Assembly (NCBI GenBank): GCA_902795345.1
Contig: CADBKO010000028.1
Span: forward strand, 1-64,000
Reading direction: 5' to 3'
DNA length: 64,000 nucleotides
Source: Oscillospiraceae bacterium
Lineage (GTDB): Bacteria > Bacillota > Clostridia > Oscillospirales > Oscillospiraceae
Shown here: one piece after another, positions 54,754 to 64,000 of the stretch
Numbering within the stretch: the first letter of the stretch is position 1
Layout: each line of letters starts with the position of its first letter
Notes under the pieces: model-generated
What the model was told of the DNA's origin: nothing
What the model saw: the letters and a program-made list of their open reading frames with translations, nothing else
The model's database searches: none
Translations under genes and position numbers: made by a program

Positions 54754-55883
54754 TGGATCGCTATGTGACGGTGGACGGCAAGCAGATGCGTTTGGGGTAC
54801 ACCACCGGCTCCTGCGCAGCCGCCGCTTCCAAGGCTGCCGCCTATATGCTCCTGGCGGGGCGGCGGCTGGAGACGGTGAAGCTGCTGACGCCCAAGGGCA
54901 TCCCCCTGGAGCTGCCCCTGAAGGAGATCTCCTTCGGGGAAGGGAAGGCCGTCTGCGCCGTGGAAAAGGACGGAGGGGACGACCCGGACGTGACCACCGG
55001 GGCCCTCATCTATGCGGAAGTGACCTATGCCGACGCGCCCGGCGTGGACATCGACGGGGGCGTGGGCGTGGGCCGGGTGACGAAGCCCGGCCTGGACCAG
55101 CCCGTGGGCAACGCGGCCATCAACTCCACGCCCCGGCGCATGATCCGGGAGAATGTGGAGGAGGTCTGCCGCCTCCTGGATTACCGCGGCGGCCTGAAGG
55201 TGGTGATCTCCGCCCCGGCAGGGGTGGAGCTGGCAAAGAAGACCTTCAATCCCCGCCTGGGCATCCAGGGGGGCATCTCCATCCTGGGCACCACCGGCAT
55301 CGTGGAGCCCATGAGCGAATCGGCCCTCATCGAGACCATCCGGGTGGAGCTGCGGCAGCGCCGGGCGGAGGGGGCGGAGTATGCCCTGCTGACCCCCGGC
55401 AACTACGGCGCGGATTTCCTGAAGGACAGCCTGCACGCAGACTGGAAAAAGGCGGTCCTTACCAGCAATTTCATCGGGGATTCCCTGGATGCCTGCCGGG
55501 AGCTGGGCTTCCGCGGGGCGCTGCTGGTGGGCCACGTGGGCAAGCTGGTGAAGATCTCCGGCAATATGCTCAACACCCACTCCAAGTGGGGGGACTGCCG
55601 GGTGGAGCTGCTGGCGGCCCATGCCGGGGCCGCGGGCATGGGGAGCGGGGAGATCGCCGCGGTGCTGGACTGCGTCAGCTGCGACGAGGCCCTGCGCATC
55701 ATCCGGGAGGCGGGCTTCTGGGACGAAACCCTGGAGCGCATCACGGCCAAGGTGGCCTTCAACCTGCGCCACCGGGCGGGGGAGGAGATGGAGGTAGGCG
55801 CCATGCTGTTCTCCAATGTTTACGGACTTCTCAGCGAGACTCCCAACGCCCGGACGCTTATGAAACTAGTCATGGAGGATTGA
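54753..55883 (+). CDS. cbiD: Cobalt-precorrin-5B C1-methyltransferase
   Basis: CbiD methylates C-1 of the contracted ring in the anaerobic pathway and marks that branch. The 376-residue protein has LRLGYTTGSCAAAASKAA-type N-terminal sequence (read RLGYTTGSCAAAASKAA), DIDGGVGVGRVTKPGL and LLVGHVGKLVKISGNM. It is tightly coupled to cbiC. Confidence 0.94.
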   Translation: MDRYVTVDGKQMRLGYTTGSCAAAASKAAAYMLLAGRRLETVKLLTPKGIPLELPLKEISFGEGKAVCAVEKDGGDDPDVTTGALIYAEVTYADAPGVDIDGGVGVGRVTKPGLDQPVGNAAINSTPRRMIRENVEEVCRLLDYRGGLKVVISAPAGVELAKKTFNPRLGIQGGISILGTTGIVEPMSESALIETIRVELRQRRAEGAEYALLTPGNYGADFLKDSLHADWKKAVLTSNFIGDSLDACRELGFRGALLVGHVGKLVKISGNMLNTHSKWGDCRVELLAAHAGAAGMGSGEIAAVLDCVSCDEALRIIREAGFWDETLERITAKVAFNLRHRAGEEMEVGAMLFSNVYGLLSETPNARTLMKLVMED

Positions 55884-55887
55884 GACT

Positions 55888-56643
55888 ATGGTACATTTTG
55901 TGGGAGCGGGCAGCGGCGCGCCGGACCTCATCACGGTGCGGGGCGCGCGGCTTTTGAAGGAAGCGGACGTGGTGATCTATGCGGGGAGCCTGGTGAACCC
56001 CGCCCTTCTGGAGGGGACGAAGGAGGGCTGTGAGATCCACGACAGCGCGAAGATGACCCTGGAGCAGGTGATCGAGGTCGTGAAGGCCGCCGAGAAGGCG
56101 GGGAAGACCACCGTCCGCCTGCATACCGGCGACAGTTCCATCTACGGCGCGGTGCGGGAGCAGTTCGACAAGCTGGAGGAGCTGGGCATCGACTACGACG
56201 TGTGCCCCGGCGTCAGCGCCTTCTGCGGCGCGGCGGCCTCCCTGCGGGAGGAATACACCCTGCCGGACGTGAGCCAGACCGTCATCATCACCCGGGCCGC
56301 GGGCCGGACCCCGGTGCCGGAGCGGGAATCCATCCGGTCCCTGGCGGCCCACAAGGCCACCATGGTGCTCTTCCTCAGCACCGGCCTCACGGAGAAGCTC
56401 CAGGCGGAGCTGCTGGCGGGCGGCTACCCGGCGGAGACCCCCGTGGCCGTGGTCTACAAGGCCACCTGGCCGGAGGAGAGGCAGTATCGCTGCACCGTGG
56501 GCACCCTGCATGAGACGGTGACGGCAAACAAGCTCACCAAGACCTCCCTCATCATCGTGGGCAACTGCCTGGGGGACAAATATGACCGCTCGAAGCTCTA
56601 CAACCCCGGGTTTGCCACCGAGTTTCGGGCTGCGACGGAATGA
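55888..56643 (+). CDS. cbiF: Cobalt-precorrin-4 C11-methyltransferase
   Basis: CbiF transfers a SAM methyl group to C-11. The 251-residue tetrapyrrole methylase has the SAM-binding VHFVGAGSGAPDLITVRGA, RLHTGDSSIYGAVREQ and YDVCPGVSAFCGAAA. It follows cbiD by 4 bp and overlaps cbiG by 4 bp. Confidence 0.94.
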   Translation: MVHFVGAGSGAPDLITVRGARLLKEADVVIYAGSLVNPALLEGTKEGCEIHDSAKMTLEQVIEVVKAAEKAGKTTVRLHTGDSSIYGAVREQFDKLEELGIDYDVCPGVSAFCGAAASLREEYTLPDVSQTVIITRAAGRTPVPERESIRSLAAHKATMVLFLSTGLTEKLQAELLAGGYPAETPVAVVYKATWPEERQYRCTVGTLHETVTANKLTKTSLIIVGNCLGDKYDRSKLYNPGFATEFRAATE

Positions 56644-57659
56644 AGCTGGCGGTCTTTGCGTACAGCCGCCGGGGCTGCGCCCTGGCGCGTAAGGTGCTGG
56701 CTGCCCTGCCGGATGCGGAGGGGGCTTGCTTCACCCTGCCCCGCTTTGAGGAAGAAGGCTTCCTGCCCATCCCCCAGCCCTCCGCCCCCTTCTACGGGGA
56801 GCTGTTCGCTTCCCTGGACGCCCTCATTTTCGTGGGGGCTGCAGGTATCGCGGTGCGCAGCGTCGCGCCCCACGTCCGCTCCAAAAAGACGGACCCGGCG
56901 GTGCTCTGCCTGGATGAGCGGGGCACCTGGGTGATCCCCCTCCTCAGCGGGCACATCGGCGGGGCCAACGCCCTGGCGAGGACGCTGGCGGAAGCCCTGG
57001 GAGCCCAGTGCGCGATCACCACCGCCACGGATGTGAACCACCGCTTCAGCGTGGACGCCTGGGCCACGGAGAACGGCTATGCCCTCAGCAGCATGGCAGC
57101 AGCCAAGGCGGTCTCCGCCGCCATCCTGGAGGGGGACGTGCCCTTCCTCAGCGGCCTGCCGGTGCTGACGGATCCGGCCCCCGGCCTCGTGCCGGGCGAC
57201 AGCGGGAGCGTGGGCGTCTATATCGGCTGGGAGAAAAAGGAGCCCTTCCATACCACCCTCCGCCTCATCCCCAGGGTCCTTCATCTGGGCCTCGGCTGCC
57301 GCCGGGGCACCCCGGAGGAGGCCATCCGGGAGGCGGTGGAAGGGACCCTGGAGAAGGCGGGCATCGACCCCGCCGCCATCCGCTGCGCCGCCTCCATCGA
57401 CCTGAAAAAGGACGAAGGGGGGCTGCTGGCCTTCTGCGAACACCGGGGTATTCCCGTCCGCTTCTACACGGCGGAGGAACTGAAAGCCCTTCCCGGGGAC
57501 TTCACGCCCTCGGAATTCGTGGCGAAAGTCACCGGCGTGGACAACGTATGCGAACGCGCCGCCCTTATGGGGGCGGAGAAACTGATCCTGCACAAGACCG
57601 CCGTAAACGGCGTGACCGTGGCCCTGGCCGCGGAGAAAACGGAGGTGCGCTTTGGCTAA
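56640..57659 (+). CDS. cbiG: Cobalt-precorrin-5A hydrolase
   Basis: CbiG opens the delta-lactone of cobalt-precorrin-5A, releasing acetaldehyde. The 339-residue protein has an N-terminal domain with FVGAAGIAVRSVAPHV and LLSGHIGGANALARTLA, and a C-terminal domain with LGLGCRRGTPEEAIREAV and VCERAALMGAEKLILHKTA. It overlaps both neighbours by a few bases. Confidence 0.93.
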   Translation: MKLAVFAYSRRGCALARKVLAALPDAEGACFTLPRFEEEGFLPIPQPSAPFYGELFASLDALIFVGAAGIAVRSVAPHVRSKKTDPAVLCLDERGTWVIPLLSGHIGGANALARTLAEALGAQCAITTATDVNHRFSVDAWATENGYALSSMAAAKAVSAAILEGDVPFLSGLPVLTDPAPGLVPGDSGSVGVYIGWEKKEPFHTTLRLIPRVLHLGLGCRRGTPEEAIREAVEGTLEKAGIDPAAIRCAASIDLKKDEGGLLAFCEHRGIPVRFYTAEELKALPGDFTPSEFVAKVTGVDNVCERAALMGAEKLILHKTAVNGVTVALAAEKTEVRFG

Positions 57660-58383
57660 ACTCTATGTGGTGGGCCTTGGCCCCGGCGACTACGACAACA
57701 TGACCGTCCGGGCGGACCGGGCGCTCCGGGAATGTGACTGCATCGTGGGCTACCACGTCTATGTGGACCTGGTGAAGGACCGCTATCCCGACAAGAAGAC
57801 ACTGACCACCCCCATGACCAAGGAGGCGGACCGCTGCCGCATGGCTCTGGAAGCCGCCCGGGGCGGGGAAAATGTGGCCATGGTCTGTTCCGGCGACAGC
57901 GGCATCTACGGCATGGCCGCCCTCATTTACGAGCTGCGGGGCGAAGATAAGGAGCCGGAGATCGACGTGATCCCCGGTCTCACCGCCGCCTGCAGCGGCG
58001 CAGCCCTCCTGGGCGCGCCCCTGACCCATGACTTTGCCGTTATCAGCCTCAGCGACAGGCTGACGCCCTGGGAGACCATCGAAAGAAGGCTGGAGGCAGC
58101 GGCAAAGGCGGACCTCTCCGTGGTGCTCTACAACCCCGCCAGCCATGGCAGGCCGGACCATCTGCGCCGCGCCTGCGAGATCCTGCTGCGCACCCTGCCG
58201 GAGGACCGGCCCTGCGGCGTCGCCCGCAATATCGGGCGGGAAGGCCAGGGGCGGGAGCTGCTCACCCTGGGGCAGCTGCGGGACGCGAAGGTGGATATGT
58301 TCTGCACCGTCTTTATCGGCAACAGCGCCACCCGGATCATCGGCGGCGAGATGGTGACGCCCAGAGGGTATCGGGATGTATAA
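57652..58383 (+). CDS. cbiH: Cobalt-factor III/precorrin-3B C17-methyltransferase
   Basis: CbiH methylates C-17 and drives ring contraction. The 243-residue tetrapyrrole methylase has KLYVVGLGPGDYDNMTVRA, VCSGDSGIYGMAALIYE and IPGLTAACSGAALLGAPLTH. The 3' end overlaps the following fusion gene by 8 bp. Confidence 0.93.
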   Translation: MAKLYVVGLGPGDYDNMTVRADRALRECDCIVGYHVYVDLVKDRYPDKKTLTTPMTKEADRCRMALEAARGGENVAMVCSGDSGIYGMAALIYELRGEDKEPEIDVIPGLTAACSGAALLGAPLTHDFAVISLSDRLTPWETIERRLEAAAKADLSVVLYNPASHGRPDHLRRACEILLRTLPEDRPCGVARNIGREGQGRELLTLGQLRDAKVDMFCTVFIGNSATRIIGGEMVTPRGYRDV

Positions 58384-60358
58384 ATTCTGCATTTTCGCCG
58401 GGACCACGGAGGGACGGGAGCTGGCGGAGTTCCTCAGTTCTCAAGGGGACGGGGCTTCCGTCACCGCCTGCGTAGCCACGGATTACGGGGAGACCCTCCT
58501 CGCAGGGGCGCCGAACCTCCGTGTCCTGGCCGGGCGGCTGGACGAGGGACAGATGGCCGCCCTTCTGAAGGAGACCGATTTCGACCTGGTGCTGGACGCC
58601 ACCCATCCCTATGCCGACGTGGTGACGGAGAATGTGGCCGCCGCCTGTCGGGAGGCGGGCAGGGAATACCTGCGGGTGCTGCGGGAGGACTCTGCCGTGC
58701 CGGAGGGCACGGTGTTCCTGCCGGATACCGCCGCGGCGGTGGAATGGCTCAGCGAGCATGAGGGGAATATCCTCCTCACCACCGGCAGCAAGACTCTGGG
58801 GGCCTATTCCGGCATCCGGGATTTCGCCAAGCGTGTCTGGGCCCGGGTGCTGCCCATGGAAGCCTCCCTCGTCTCCTGCGAGGCAGCGGGCCTCCCGCCC
58901 GCCCACATCATCGCCATGCAGGGCCCCTTCACCCAGGAGCTGAACGTAGCCACCCTGAAAGCCATCGGCGGCGCCTACCTGGTGACCAAGGACAGCGGCG
59001 GCACCGGCGGCTTCCGGGAGAAGGCGGAAGCGGCAGCCATGGCAGGGGCCAGGCTCATCGTCCTGGGCCGTCCTCCCCAGCGGGAGGGGCTCAGCCTGCC
59101 CGAAACCATCGACGCCCTCTGCCGGCGCTTCGGCTTCCGCCGGGAGCAGCAGGTCGCCGTGGTGGGCATCGGACCCGGCAGCCGGGAGCAGATGACCCTG
59201 GCGGTGCGGGAGGCCATCGAGGAGGCCGACTGCCTCATCGGGGCAAAGCGGATGCTGGACGCGGTGGCCCGCCAGGGCCAGGCCGTCTGCAGCGCCATCG
59301 CGCCGGAGGCCATTGCCGATCACATCCGTTCCCACGGGGAATTCCGACGCTTTGCGGTGGTCATGTCCGGGGACAGCGGCTTTTTCAGCGGCACGAAGAA
59401 GCTGCTGCCTCTGCTGGATTTCTGCCGGGTGACGGTGCTGCCCGGCCTCAGCTCCCTCAGCTGCCTCTGCGCGAAGCTGGGGACTTCCTATGAAGATGTG
59501 GTGACCGTCAGCCTCCACGGGCGGGAGCACGATATCGCCGCCGATGTGCGCCGCCATGGCCGCGTCTTTGCCCTGGTGGGCGGCGCGAACGGCGCGGGCG
59601 CCCTCTGCGCGCGGCTCGCGGAAGCCGGTCTCGGCCATGTGACCGTCCATGTGGGAGAAAGGCTCAGCTATCCCGAGGAAAAAGTGACCTCCGGCAGCGC
59701 TTCGGAGCTGGCGGAGAAGCAATTCGACAGCCTCAGCGCCGTACTGATCGAAAATCCTAGCCCCGACGCGGTGCTGACGCCCGGCCTGCCGGACAGCGTG
59801 TTCCAGCGGGAGGAAAAGGTGCCCATGACCAAGAGCGAGGTGCGCGCCGTGAGCCTGAGCAAGCTGCGCCTCACGGAAAACGCCGTCTGCTGGGACGTGG
59901 GCGCGGGCACCGGCAGCGTGGCCCTGGAAATGGCCATGATCGCCCGGAAGGGCCATGTCTACGGCATCGAGCGGAAGGACGACGCTCTGCAGCTCATGAC
60001 TGCCAACGCTTCCCGCCTGGGGGTGGAGAACCTCACCCCCGTCCCCGGCAAGGCCCCGGACGCCTGCCGGGAGCTGCCCGCCCCCACCCACGCCTTCATC
60101 GGCGGCAGCGGCGGTAATCTCCGGGAGATCATCTCCCTGCTGCTGGAGAAGAACCCCCGTGTCCGTATCGTGGTCACAGCGGTGACCCTGGAGACCGTGG
60201 GCGAGACCACGGCCCTGATGAAGGAATTCCCCTTCACCGAGACCGAGGTGGTCTCCCTCTCCGTGGCCCGGGACCGGAAGGCGGGCCCCTACCGCCTCAT
60301 GACCGGCCTGAACCCGGTATTCATCTTCACCATGCAGGCGGGAGGGGGAGAGGCATGA
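58376..60358 (+). CDS. cbiJET: CbiJ-CbiE-CbiT triple fusion
   Basis: A single 660-residue protein carries three consecutive activities. Residues 1 to about 255 are the cobalt-precorrin-6A reductase CbiJ (CIFAGTTEGRELAEFL; LVLDATHPYADVVTENV; LVTKDSGGTGGFREK). About 260-455 are the C5-methyltransferase CbiE (VAVVGIGPGSREQMTLA; VVMSGDSGFFSG). About 465-660 are the C15-methyltransferase/decarboxylase CbiT (CWDVGAGTGSVALEMAMIA). CbiE-CbiT fusion (as in CobL) is common; adding CbiJ at the front is less so. The gene overlaps cbiB by 4 bp. Confidence 0.92.
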   Translation: MYKFCIFAGTTEGRELAEFLSSQGDGASVTACVATDYGETLLAGAPNLRVLAGRLDEGQMAALLKETDFDLVLDATHPYADVVTENVAAACREAGREYLRVLREDSAVPEGTVFLPDTAAAVEWLSEHEGNILLTTGSKTLGAYSGIRDFAKRVWARVLPMEASLVSCEAAGLPPAHIIAMQGPFTQELNVATLKAIGGAYLVTKDSGGTGGFREKAEAAAMAGARLIVLGRPPQREGLSLPETIDALCRRFGFRREQQVAVVGIGPGSREQMTLAVREAIEEADCLIGAKRMLDAVARQGQAVCSAIAPEAIADHIRSHGEFRRFAVVMSGDSGFFSGTKKLLPLLDFCRVTVLPGLSSLSCLCAKLGTSYEDVVTVSLHGREHDIAADVRRHGRVFALVGGANGAGALCARLAEAGLGHVTVHVGERLSYPEEKVTSGSASELAEKQFDSLSAVLIENPSPDAVLTPGLPDSVFQREEKVPMTKSEVRAVSLSKLRLTENAVCWDVGAGTGSVALEMAMIARKGHVYGIERKDDALQLMTANASRLGVENLTPVPGKAPDACRELPAPTHAFIGGSGGNLREIISLLLEKNPRVRIVVTAVTLETVGETTALMKEFPFTETEVVSLSVARDRKAGPYRLMTGLNPVFIFTMQAGGGEA

Positions 60359-61320
60359 AGCCGGCGCTGCTCCTGGCCCTGCCCATCGGCTTCGTCATCG
60401 ACCTCATCCTCGGGGACCCCCACGGCTGGCCCCATCCCGTGATCTGGATCGGCAAGCTGATCTCCTTCCTGGAAAAAAGGCTGCGCAGGGTTTTCCCCAA
60501 GACCCCGGCGGGGGAGAAGGCCGCGGGGGGCGTCCTCTGGCTGCTCACCGCCGGTATCTCCCTGGTCCTCCCCCTGGTGATCCTGCTTCTGGCCGGGCGG
60601 GTGAGCCCCTGGCTGCGCCTGGCGCTGGAGAGCATCATGTGCTGGCAGATCCTGGCCACCAAATCCCTGCGGGACGAGAGCATGAAGGTGTTCAAGGCCC
60701 TGAAGACCGGGGACCTGGAGGCCTCCCGCTATGCCGTCAGCATGATCGTGGGGCGGGACGTGGCGCGCCTGGACGACAAGGGTGTGGCCCGGGCGGCGGT
60801 GGAGACCGTGGCGGAGAACACCTCCGACGGTATCGTGGCCCCTCTGATCTTCCTGGCCCTGGGGGGCGCGCCTTTGGGCTTCTTCTACAAGGCGGTCAAT
60901 ACCATGGATTCCATGCTGGGCTATGTGGAGGAACCCTATAAGAACATCGGCTTCTTCCCCGCCAAGCTGGACGACGTGGTGAATTTCCTCCCCGCGCGGA
61001 TCTCCGCCCTGCTGATGCTGCTGGGCGGCGGGCTGCTGGGACACGACATGGCGGCCGGCTGGCGCATCTTCCGCCGGGATCGCTATAAGCATGCCAGCCC
61101 CAATTCCGCCCAGACCGAATCCGTCTGCGCCGGGCTCCTGGGCCTGCGCCTGGCGGGGGACGCCTGGTATCACGGTCAGCTGCATAAAAAAGAGTATATC
61201 GGAGACCCGGTCAGGGAGATCGAATATGAGGATATCCCCCGGGCCTGCCGCCTGCTGTATGCCACGGCGGTGCTGGCCCTGGTGCTGGGCGTAGCCGTCC
61301 GATTCCTCATTCTGAGGTAA
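60355..61320 (+). CDS. cbiB: Adenosylcobinamide-phosphate synthase
   Basis: CbiB is the membrane enzyme that joins aminopropanol phosphate to adenosylcobyric acid. The 321-residue protein has several hydrophobic helices, LILGDPHGWPHPVIWIGKLI near the N-terminus, VAENTSDGIVAPLIFLA and NTMDSMLGYVEEPYKNIGF. It lies upstream of cobD, which makes its aminopropanol phosphate substrate. Confidence 0.93.
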   Translation: MKPALLLALPIGFVIDLILGDPHGWPHPVIWIGKLISFLEKRLRRVFPKTPAGEKAAGGVLWLLTAGISLVLPLVILLLAGRVSPWLRLALESIMCWQILATKSLRDESMKVFKALKTGDLEASRYAVSMIVGRDVARLDDKGVARAAVETVAENTSDGIVAPLIFLALGGAPLGFFYKAVNTMDSMLGYVEEPYKNIGFFPAKLDDVVNFLPARISALLMLLGGGLLGHDMAAGWRIFRRDRYKHASPNSAQTESVCAGLLGLRLAGDAWYHGQLHKKEYIGDPVREIEYEDIPRACRLLYATAVLALVLGVAVRFLILR

Positions 61321-61324
61321 CGCT

Positions 61325-62377
61325 ATGTATTATCAGACCCAAAACCCCCATGGGGGAGACATCTACGCCGAAAAGGTAGTGCTGGACTATTCCGCCAATA
61401 CGAATCCCCTGGGCGTGCCCCCGGCGGTGATCGCGGCGGCAGCCGCCTCCCTGGAAAGGGCGGACCGCTATCCGGACCCCTACTGCCGCGCCCTGGTGAA
61501 GGCCATATCCGAGGCGGAGGGCGTGAAGCCGGAATACATCCTCTGCGGCAACGGCGCCAGCGAGCTGATCTTCGCCTTCTGCGCGGCGGCGAGGGTGAAG
61601 AAGGCGGCGGCCCTGGCCCCCACCTTTTCGGAATATGCCTCCGCACTGGAACTTTTCGGCGGCAAAACGGCCCTCTATCCCCTCCGGCAGGAGGCGGGTT
61701 TCCTGCCGGGGGAGGACTTCCTCCGCTGGCTCCGCGCCGAAGCGCCGGAAGCGGTGTTCCTCTGCAATCCCAACAACCCCACCGGACGGCTGTTTCCCCC
61801 TGATCTCATAATGAATGTTATAACATTATGTAAACAAATCGGGGCCCGCCTTTTCGTGGATGAATGTTTCCTGGAGCTGGCCCATGGGGGAGAGAGCCTG
61901 AAGGGCCTGCTGGCCGGTTTTCCCGGCCTGTTCCTCCTGCGGGCCTTCACCAAGAGCTACGGCATGGCGGGCCTGCGGCTGGGCTACTGCTTCTCCGCCG
62001 ACGAAGCCCTGCTGCGGCGCATGGCGGAGCTGACGCCTCCCTGGGATGTGTCCACCCCCGCTCAGGCGGCAGGCGTCGCGGCGCTGGGGGAGGGGGCCTT
62101 CCTCCAAAGGGCGAAGGAGCTGATCGACCGGGAGCGGCCCCGGCTGCGGGCGGCGCTGGAAGAGATGGGCCTCTGGGTCTGCCACTCGGACGTGAACTAT
62201 CTCCTCTTCCGGGGGCCGGAAAGCCTCCTGGGGGACCTGCGCAAAAAGGGCGTCCTCCTCAGGGACTGCGCCAATTTCCCCGGCCTGGGAGTCGGCTGGT
62301 ACCGCATGGCGGTGCGCAGGGAAGAAGAGAACGACCGCCTTCTGGCGGCGATGCGCTCGTGCATAAGGAGTGAGTAA
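61325..62377 (+). CDS. cobD: L-threonine-O-3-phosphate decarboxylase
   Basis: CobD makes (R)-1-amino-2-propanol phosphate for CbiB with PLP. The 350-residue aminotransferase-fold protein resembles histidinol-phosphate aminotransferase: [37 protein letters not shown] and the PLP lysine in [14 protein letters not shown]. Context in the cobalamin operon separates it from HisC. A short AT-rich stretch (61805-61835) lies inside the gene. Confidence 0.9.
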   Translation: MYYQTQNPHGGDIYAEKVVLDYSANTNPLGVPPAVIAAAAASLERADRYPDPYCRALVKAISEAEGVKPEYILCGNGASELIFAFCAAARVKKAAALAPTFSEYASALELFGGKTALYPLRQEAGFLPGEDFLRWLRAEAPEAVFLCNPNNPTGRLFPPDLIMNVITLCKQIGARLFVDECFLELAHGGESLKGLLAGFPGLFLLRAFTKSYGMAGLRLGYCFSADEALLRRMAELTPPWDVSTPAQAAGVAALGEGAFLQRAKELIDRERPRLRAALEEMGLWVCHSDVNYLLFRGPESLLGDLRKKGVLLRDCANFPGLGVGWYRMAVRREEENDRLLAAMRSCIRSE

Positions 62378-62378
62378 A

Positions 62379-63842
62379 ATGGCAAAGAGCATCATGATCC
62401 AGGGCACCATGTCCAACGCGGGCAAAAGCCTGCTCTGCGCGGGCCTCTGCCGCATTTTCAGGCAGGACGGTTATCGGGTAGCCCCCTTCAAGAGCCAGAA
62501 TATGGCCCTCAATTCCTTCATCACCGCCGACGGCGGGGAGATGGGCCGGGCCCAGGTGGTGCAGGCCGAGGCGGCGGGCATCCCCCCCGATGTGCGCATG
62601 AACCCCATCCTACTGAAGCCCACCACCGATGTGGGCAGCCAGGTCATCGTCAACGGCAGGGTGCTGGGCAACATCCGGGCCAAGGACTACTATAAGCGCA
62701 AGCTGGAATTCGTCCCCGACATCATGGAGGCCTACCGCAGCCTGGAGGAGGAATTCGACGTCATCGTGCTGGAGGGCGCGGGCAGCCCCGCGGAGATCAA
62801 TCTCAAGCAGGACGACATCGTGAACATGGGCATGGCGAAGCTGGCCGACGCCCCCGTGCTCCTGGTGGGGGACATCGACCGGGGCGGCGTCTTTGCCCAG
62901 CTCTATGGCACCGTGGCCCTTCTGGAGCCCGACGAGCGGGCCCGGATCAAGGGGACCATCGTCAACAAGTTCCGGGGGGACGTGTCCATCCTGGAGCCGG
63001 GCATCAAGCAGCTGGAGGACCTCTGCGGCGTGCCTGTGGCGGGGGTGGTGCCCTACCTCCATGTGGACATTGACGACGAGGACAGTTTGACGGAGCGCTT
63101 CCACACCTCCTCCCAGCGCAAGCTCATCGACGTGGCGGTGATCCGCCTGCCCCGCATCTCCAACTTCACGGATTTCAGCCCCTTCGAGCGTTATGAGAAT
63201 GTGTCCCTGCGCTATGTGGGCAAGACGGAGGACCTGAAGGACCCGGATCTCATCATCCTGCCGGGCACCAAGAGCACCATCGCGGACCTGCTGTGGCTGC
63301 GGCAGAGCGGCCTGGAAGCCAGCATCCTCAAGGCTGCCTCCGCCGGCGTGCCCGTCTTCGGCGTCTGCGGCGGCTTCCAGATGCTGGGCAAGCGCATCGC
63401 GGACCCCAACGGGGTGGAGGCAGCCGGGGTCACGGAGATCGCGGGCATGGGCCTGCTGGACACGGAGACCGTTTTCTATGGGGAAAAGGTGCAGACCCAG
63501 ACCAAGGGCGTCCTCAGCGGCATTTCCGGCATCTTCCGGGGCCTGAACGGCCTGGAATACGAGGGTTATGAGATCCACATGGGCCGGGGCGGCGAAAAGG
63601 GCGCGCCGGTGGTGGACAAGGGCAGCGTCTACGGCAGCTATGTCCACGGCATCTTCGACAAGGGCGGCATCTGCGACGAGCTGCTCCGGGCCCTCTGTGA
63701 CCGCCGGGGTGTGGACTTTGCGGCCCTGGGCTCCTTTGATGCCAATGAATATAAGGAACGGCAGTATGACCTGCTGGCCGACGGGGTGCGCAGCGGCCTC
63801 AATATGGACTTTGTCTACAAGGTCCTGAACCGGGAGGTGTGA
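62379..63842 (+). CDS. cbiP: Adenosylcobyric acid synthase
   Basis: CbiP/CobQ amidates four peripheral side chains of adenosylcobyrinate diamide. The 487-residue protein has an ATP-binding N-terminal domain ([45 protein letters not shown]) and a C-terminal glutamine amidotransferase with the cysteine in [15 protein letters not shown] and the histidine in [10 protein letters not shown]. The ATG at 62379 follows AAGGAGTGAGTAAA. Confidence 0.94.
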   Translation: MAKSIMIQGTMSNAGKSLLCAGLCRIFRQDGYRVAPFKSQNMALNSFITADGGEMGRAQVVQAEAAGIPPDVRMNPILLKPTTDVGSQVIVNGRVLGNIRAKDYYKRKLEFVPDIMEAYRSLEEEFDVIVLEGAGSPAEINLKQDDIVNMGMAKLADAPVLLVGDIDRGGVFAQLYGTVALLEPDERARIKGTIVNKFRGDVSILEPGIKQLEDLCGVPVAGVVPYLHVDIDDEDSLTERFHTSSQRKLIDVAVIRLPRISNFTDFSPFERYENVSLRYVGKTEDLKDPDLIILPGTKSTIADLLWLRQSGLEASILKAASAGVPVFGVCGGFQMLGKRIADPNGVEAAGVTEIAGMGLLDTETVFYGEKVQTQTKGVLSGISGIFRGLNGLEYEGYEIHMGRGGEKGAPVVDKGSVYGSYVHGIFDKGGICDELLRALCDRRGVDFAALGSFDANEYKERQYDLLADGVRSGLNMDFVYKVLNREV

Positions 63843-63844
63843 CC

Positions 63845-64000
63845 GTGGCGGGTCTCGTGCATCTCTATTGCGGCGACGGCAAGGGCAAAAGCACCGCCGC
63901 CGTGGGGCTGAGCCTCCGGGCTGCCGGGGCGGGGAAAAAGGTGCTGTTCCTGCAATTTTTCAAGGACGGCTCCTCCTCCGAAATCGGCCTATTACGGCAG
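63845..64000 (+). CDS. cobO: Corrinoid adenosyltransferase, 3' end outside window
   Basis: The first 52 residues are visible. They include the P-loop LVHLYCGDGKGKSTAAVGLS and VLFLQFFKDGSSSE, matching the CobO/BtuR (CobA-type) ATP:corrinoid adenosyltransferase that attaches the 5'-deoxyadenosyl ligand. The start is GTG at 63845, 2 bp after the cbiP stop. Confidence 0.88.
   Translation, partial: MAGLVHLYCGDGKGKSTAAVGLSLRAAGAGKKVLFLQFFKDGSSSEIGLLRQ

Overview
The window is high-GC (roughly 60-65%) bacterial DNA with strong GGAGG-type ribosome binding sites, T-box, lysine and cobalamin riboswitches, a KtrAB potassium system, an anaerobic (Cbi-type) cobalamin pathway and an old-yellow-enzyme/UroD-like cluster. 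This fits a GC-rich anaerobic Clostridia member of the Oscillospiraceae/Ruminococcaceae type from gut or rumen. That assignment is inferred from gene content only. No rRNA, tRNA, CRISPR array or insertion sequence was recognised.

Layout. 1-2.5 kb (minus): a T-box leader and an XRE-cupin-acyl-CoA synthetase fusion that runs off the left edge. 2.6-7.9 kb (plus): a lysine riboswitch followed by dapA-dapB-ddh-lysA and an rRNA/tRNA methyltransferase. 7.9-10.3 kb (minus): an AT-rich island with two poorly known proteins. 10.5-15.3 kb (plus): a Tet(M)-like GTPase fused to a YacP/Rae1-type nuclease, a repeat-rich lipoprotein and a polysaccharide deacetylase. 15.4-18.2 kb: a carboxylesterase with a degraded GH51 arabinofuranosidase behind it, divergent from a LysR regulator. 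18.3-22.6 kb (plus): an operon of DUF3870, two cytidylate-kinase-like proteins and a sodium:solute symporter fused to a third such domain, with two attenuator-like leaders. 22.6-34.9 kb (minus): the arginine operon argG-argH-argC-argJ-argB-argD-argF, then a carB-dapF fusion gene. 35.0-37.6 kb (minus): malic enzyme and fumarase. 37.7-39.7 kb (plus): ktrB-ktrA. 39.9-44.5 kb (plus): a UroD-like protein, a BaiC-type flavin/Fe-S reductase and two cupins with Cys-rich tails. 44.5-48.1 kb (minus): a BrnT-type toxin-antitoxin pair, a GNAT acetyltransferase, a D-amino-acid-type aminotransferase and a PLP fold-type-II enzyme. 48.2-52.7 kb (minus): a corrinoid ABC transporter behind a cobalamin riboswitch. 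52.7-64.0 kb (plus): the cobalamin operon cbiA-C-D-F-G-H-JET-B-cobD-cbiP-cobO, cut by the right edge.

How the parts connect. Lysine is made through meso-diaminopimelate dehydrogenase (Ddh), yet a diaminopimelate epimerase also exists as the C-terminal half of CarB. The arginine operon is complete in gene order, but argG carries an internal out-of-frame deletion. The riboswitch-controlled corrinoid importer and the Cbi operon are transcribed divergently from promoters only 3 bp apart. Made or imported corrinoid could serve methyltransferase chemistry like that suggested by the UroD-like cluster, although no corrinoid protein gene is in the window.

The most unusual items are the symporter/cytidylate-kinase-like operon and its two attenuator leaders, the GTPase-nuclease fusion, the CarB-DapF fusion, a T-box in front of an acyl-CoA synthetase, and the repeated four-cysteine motif in the cupin pair.
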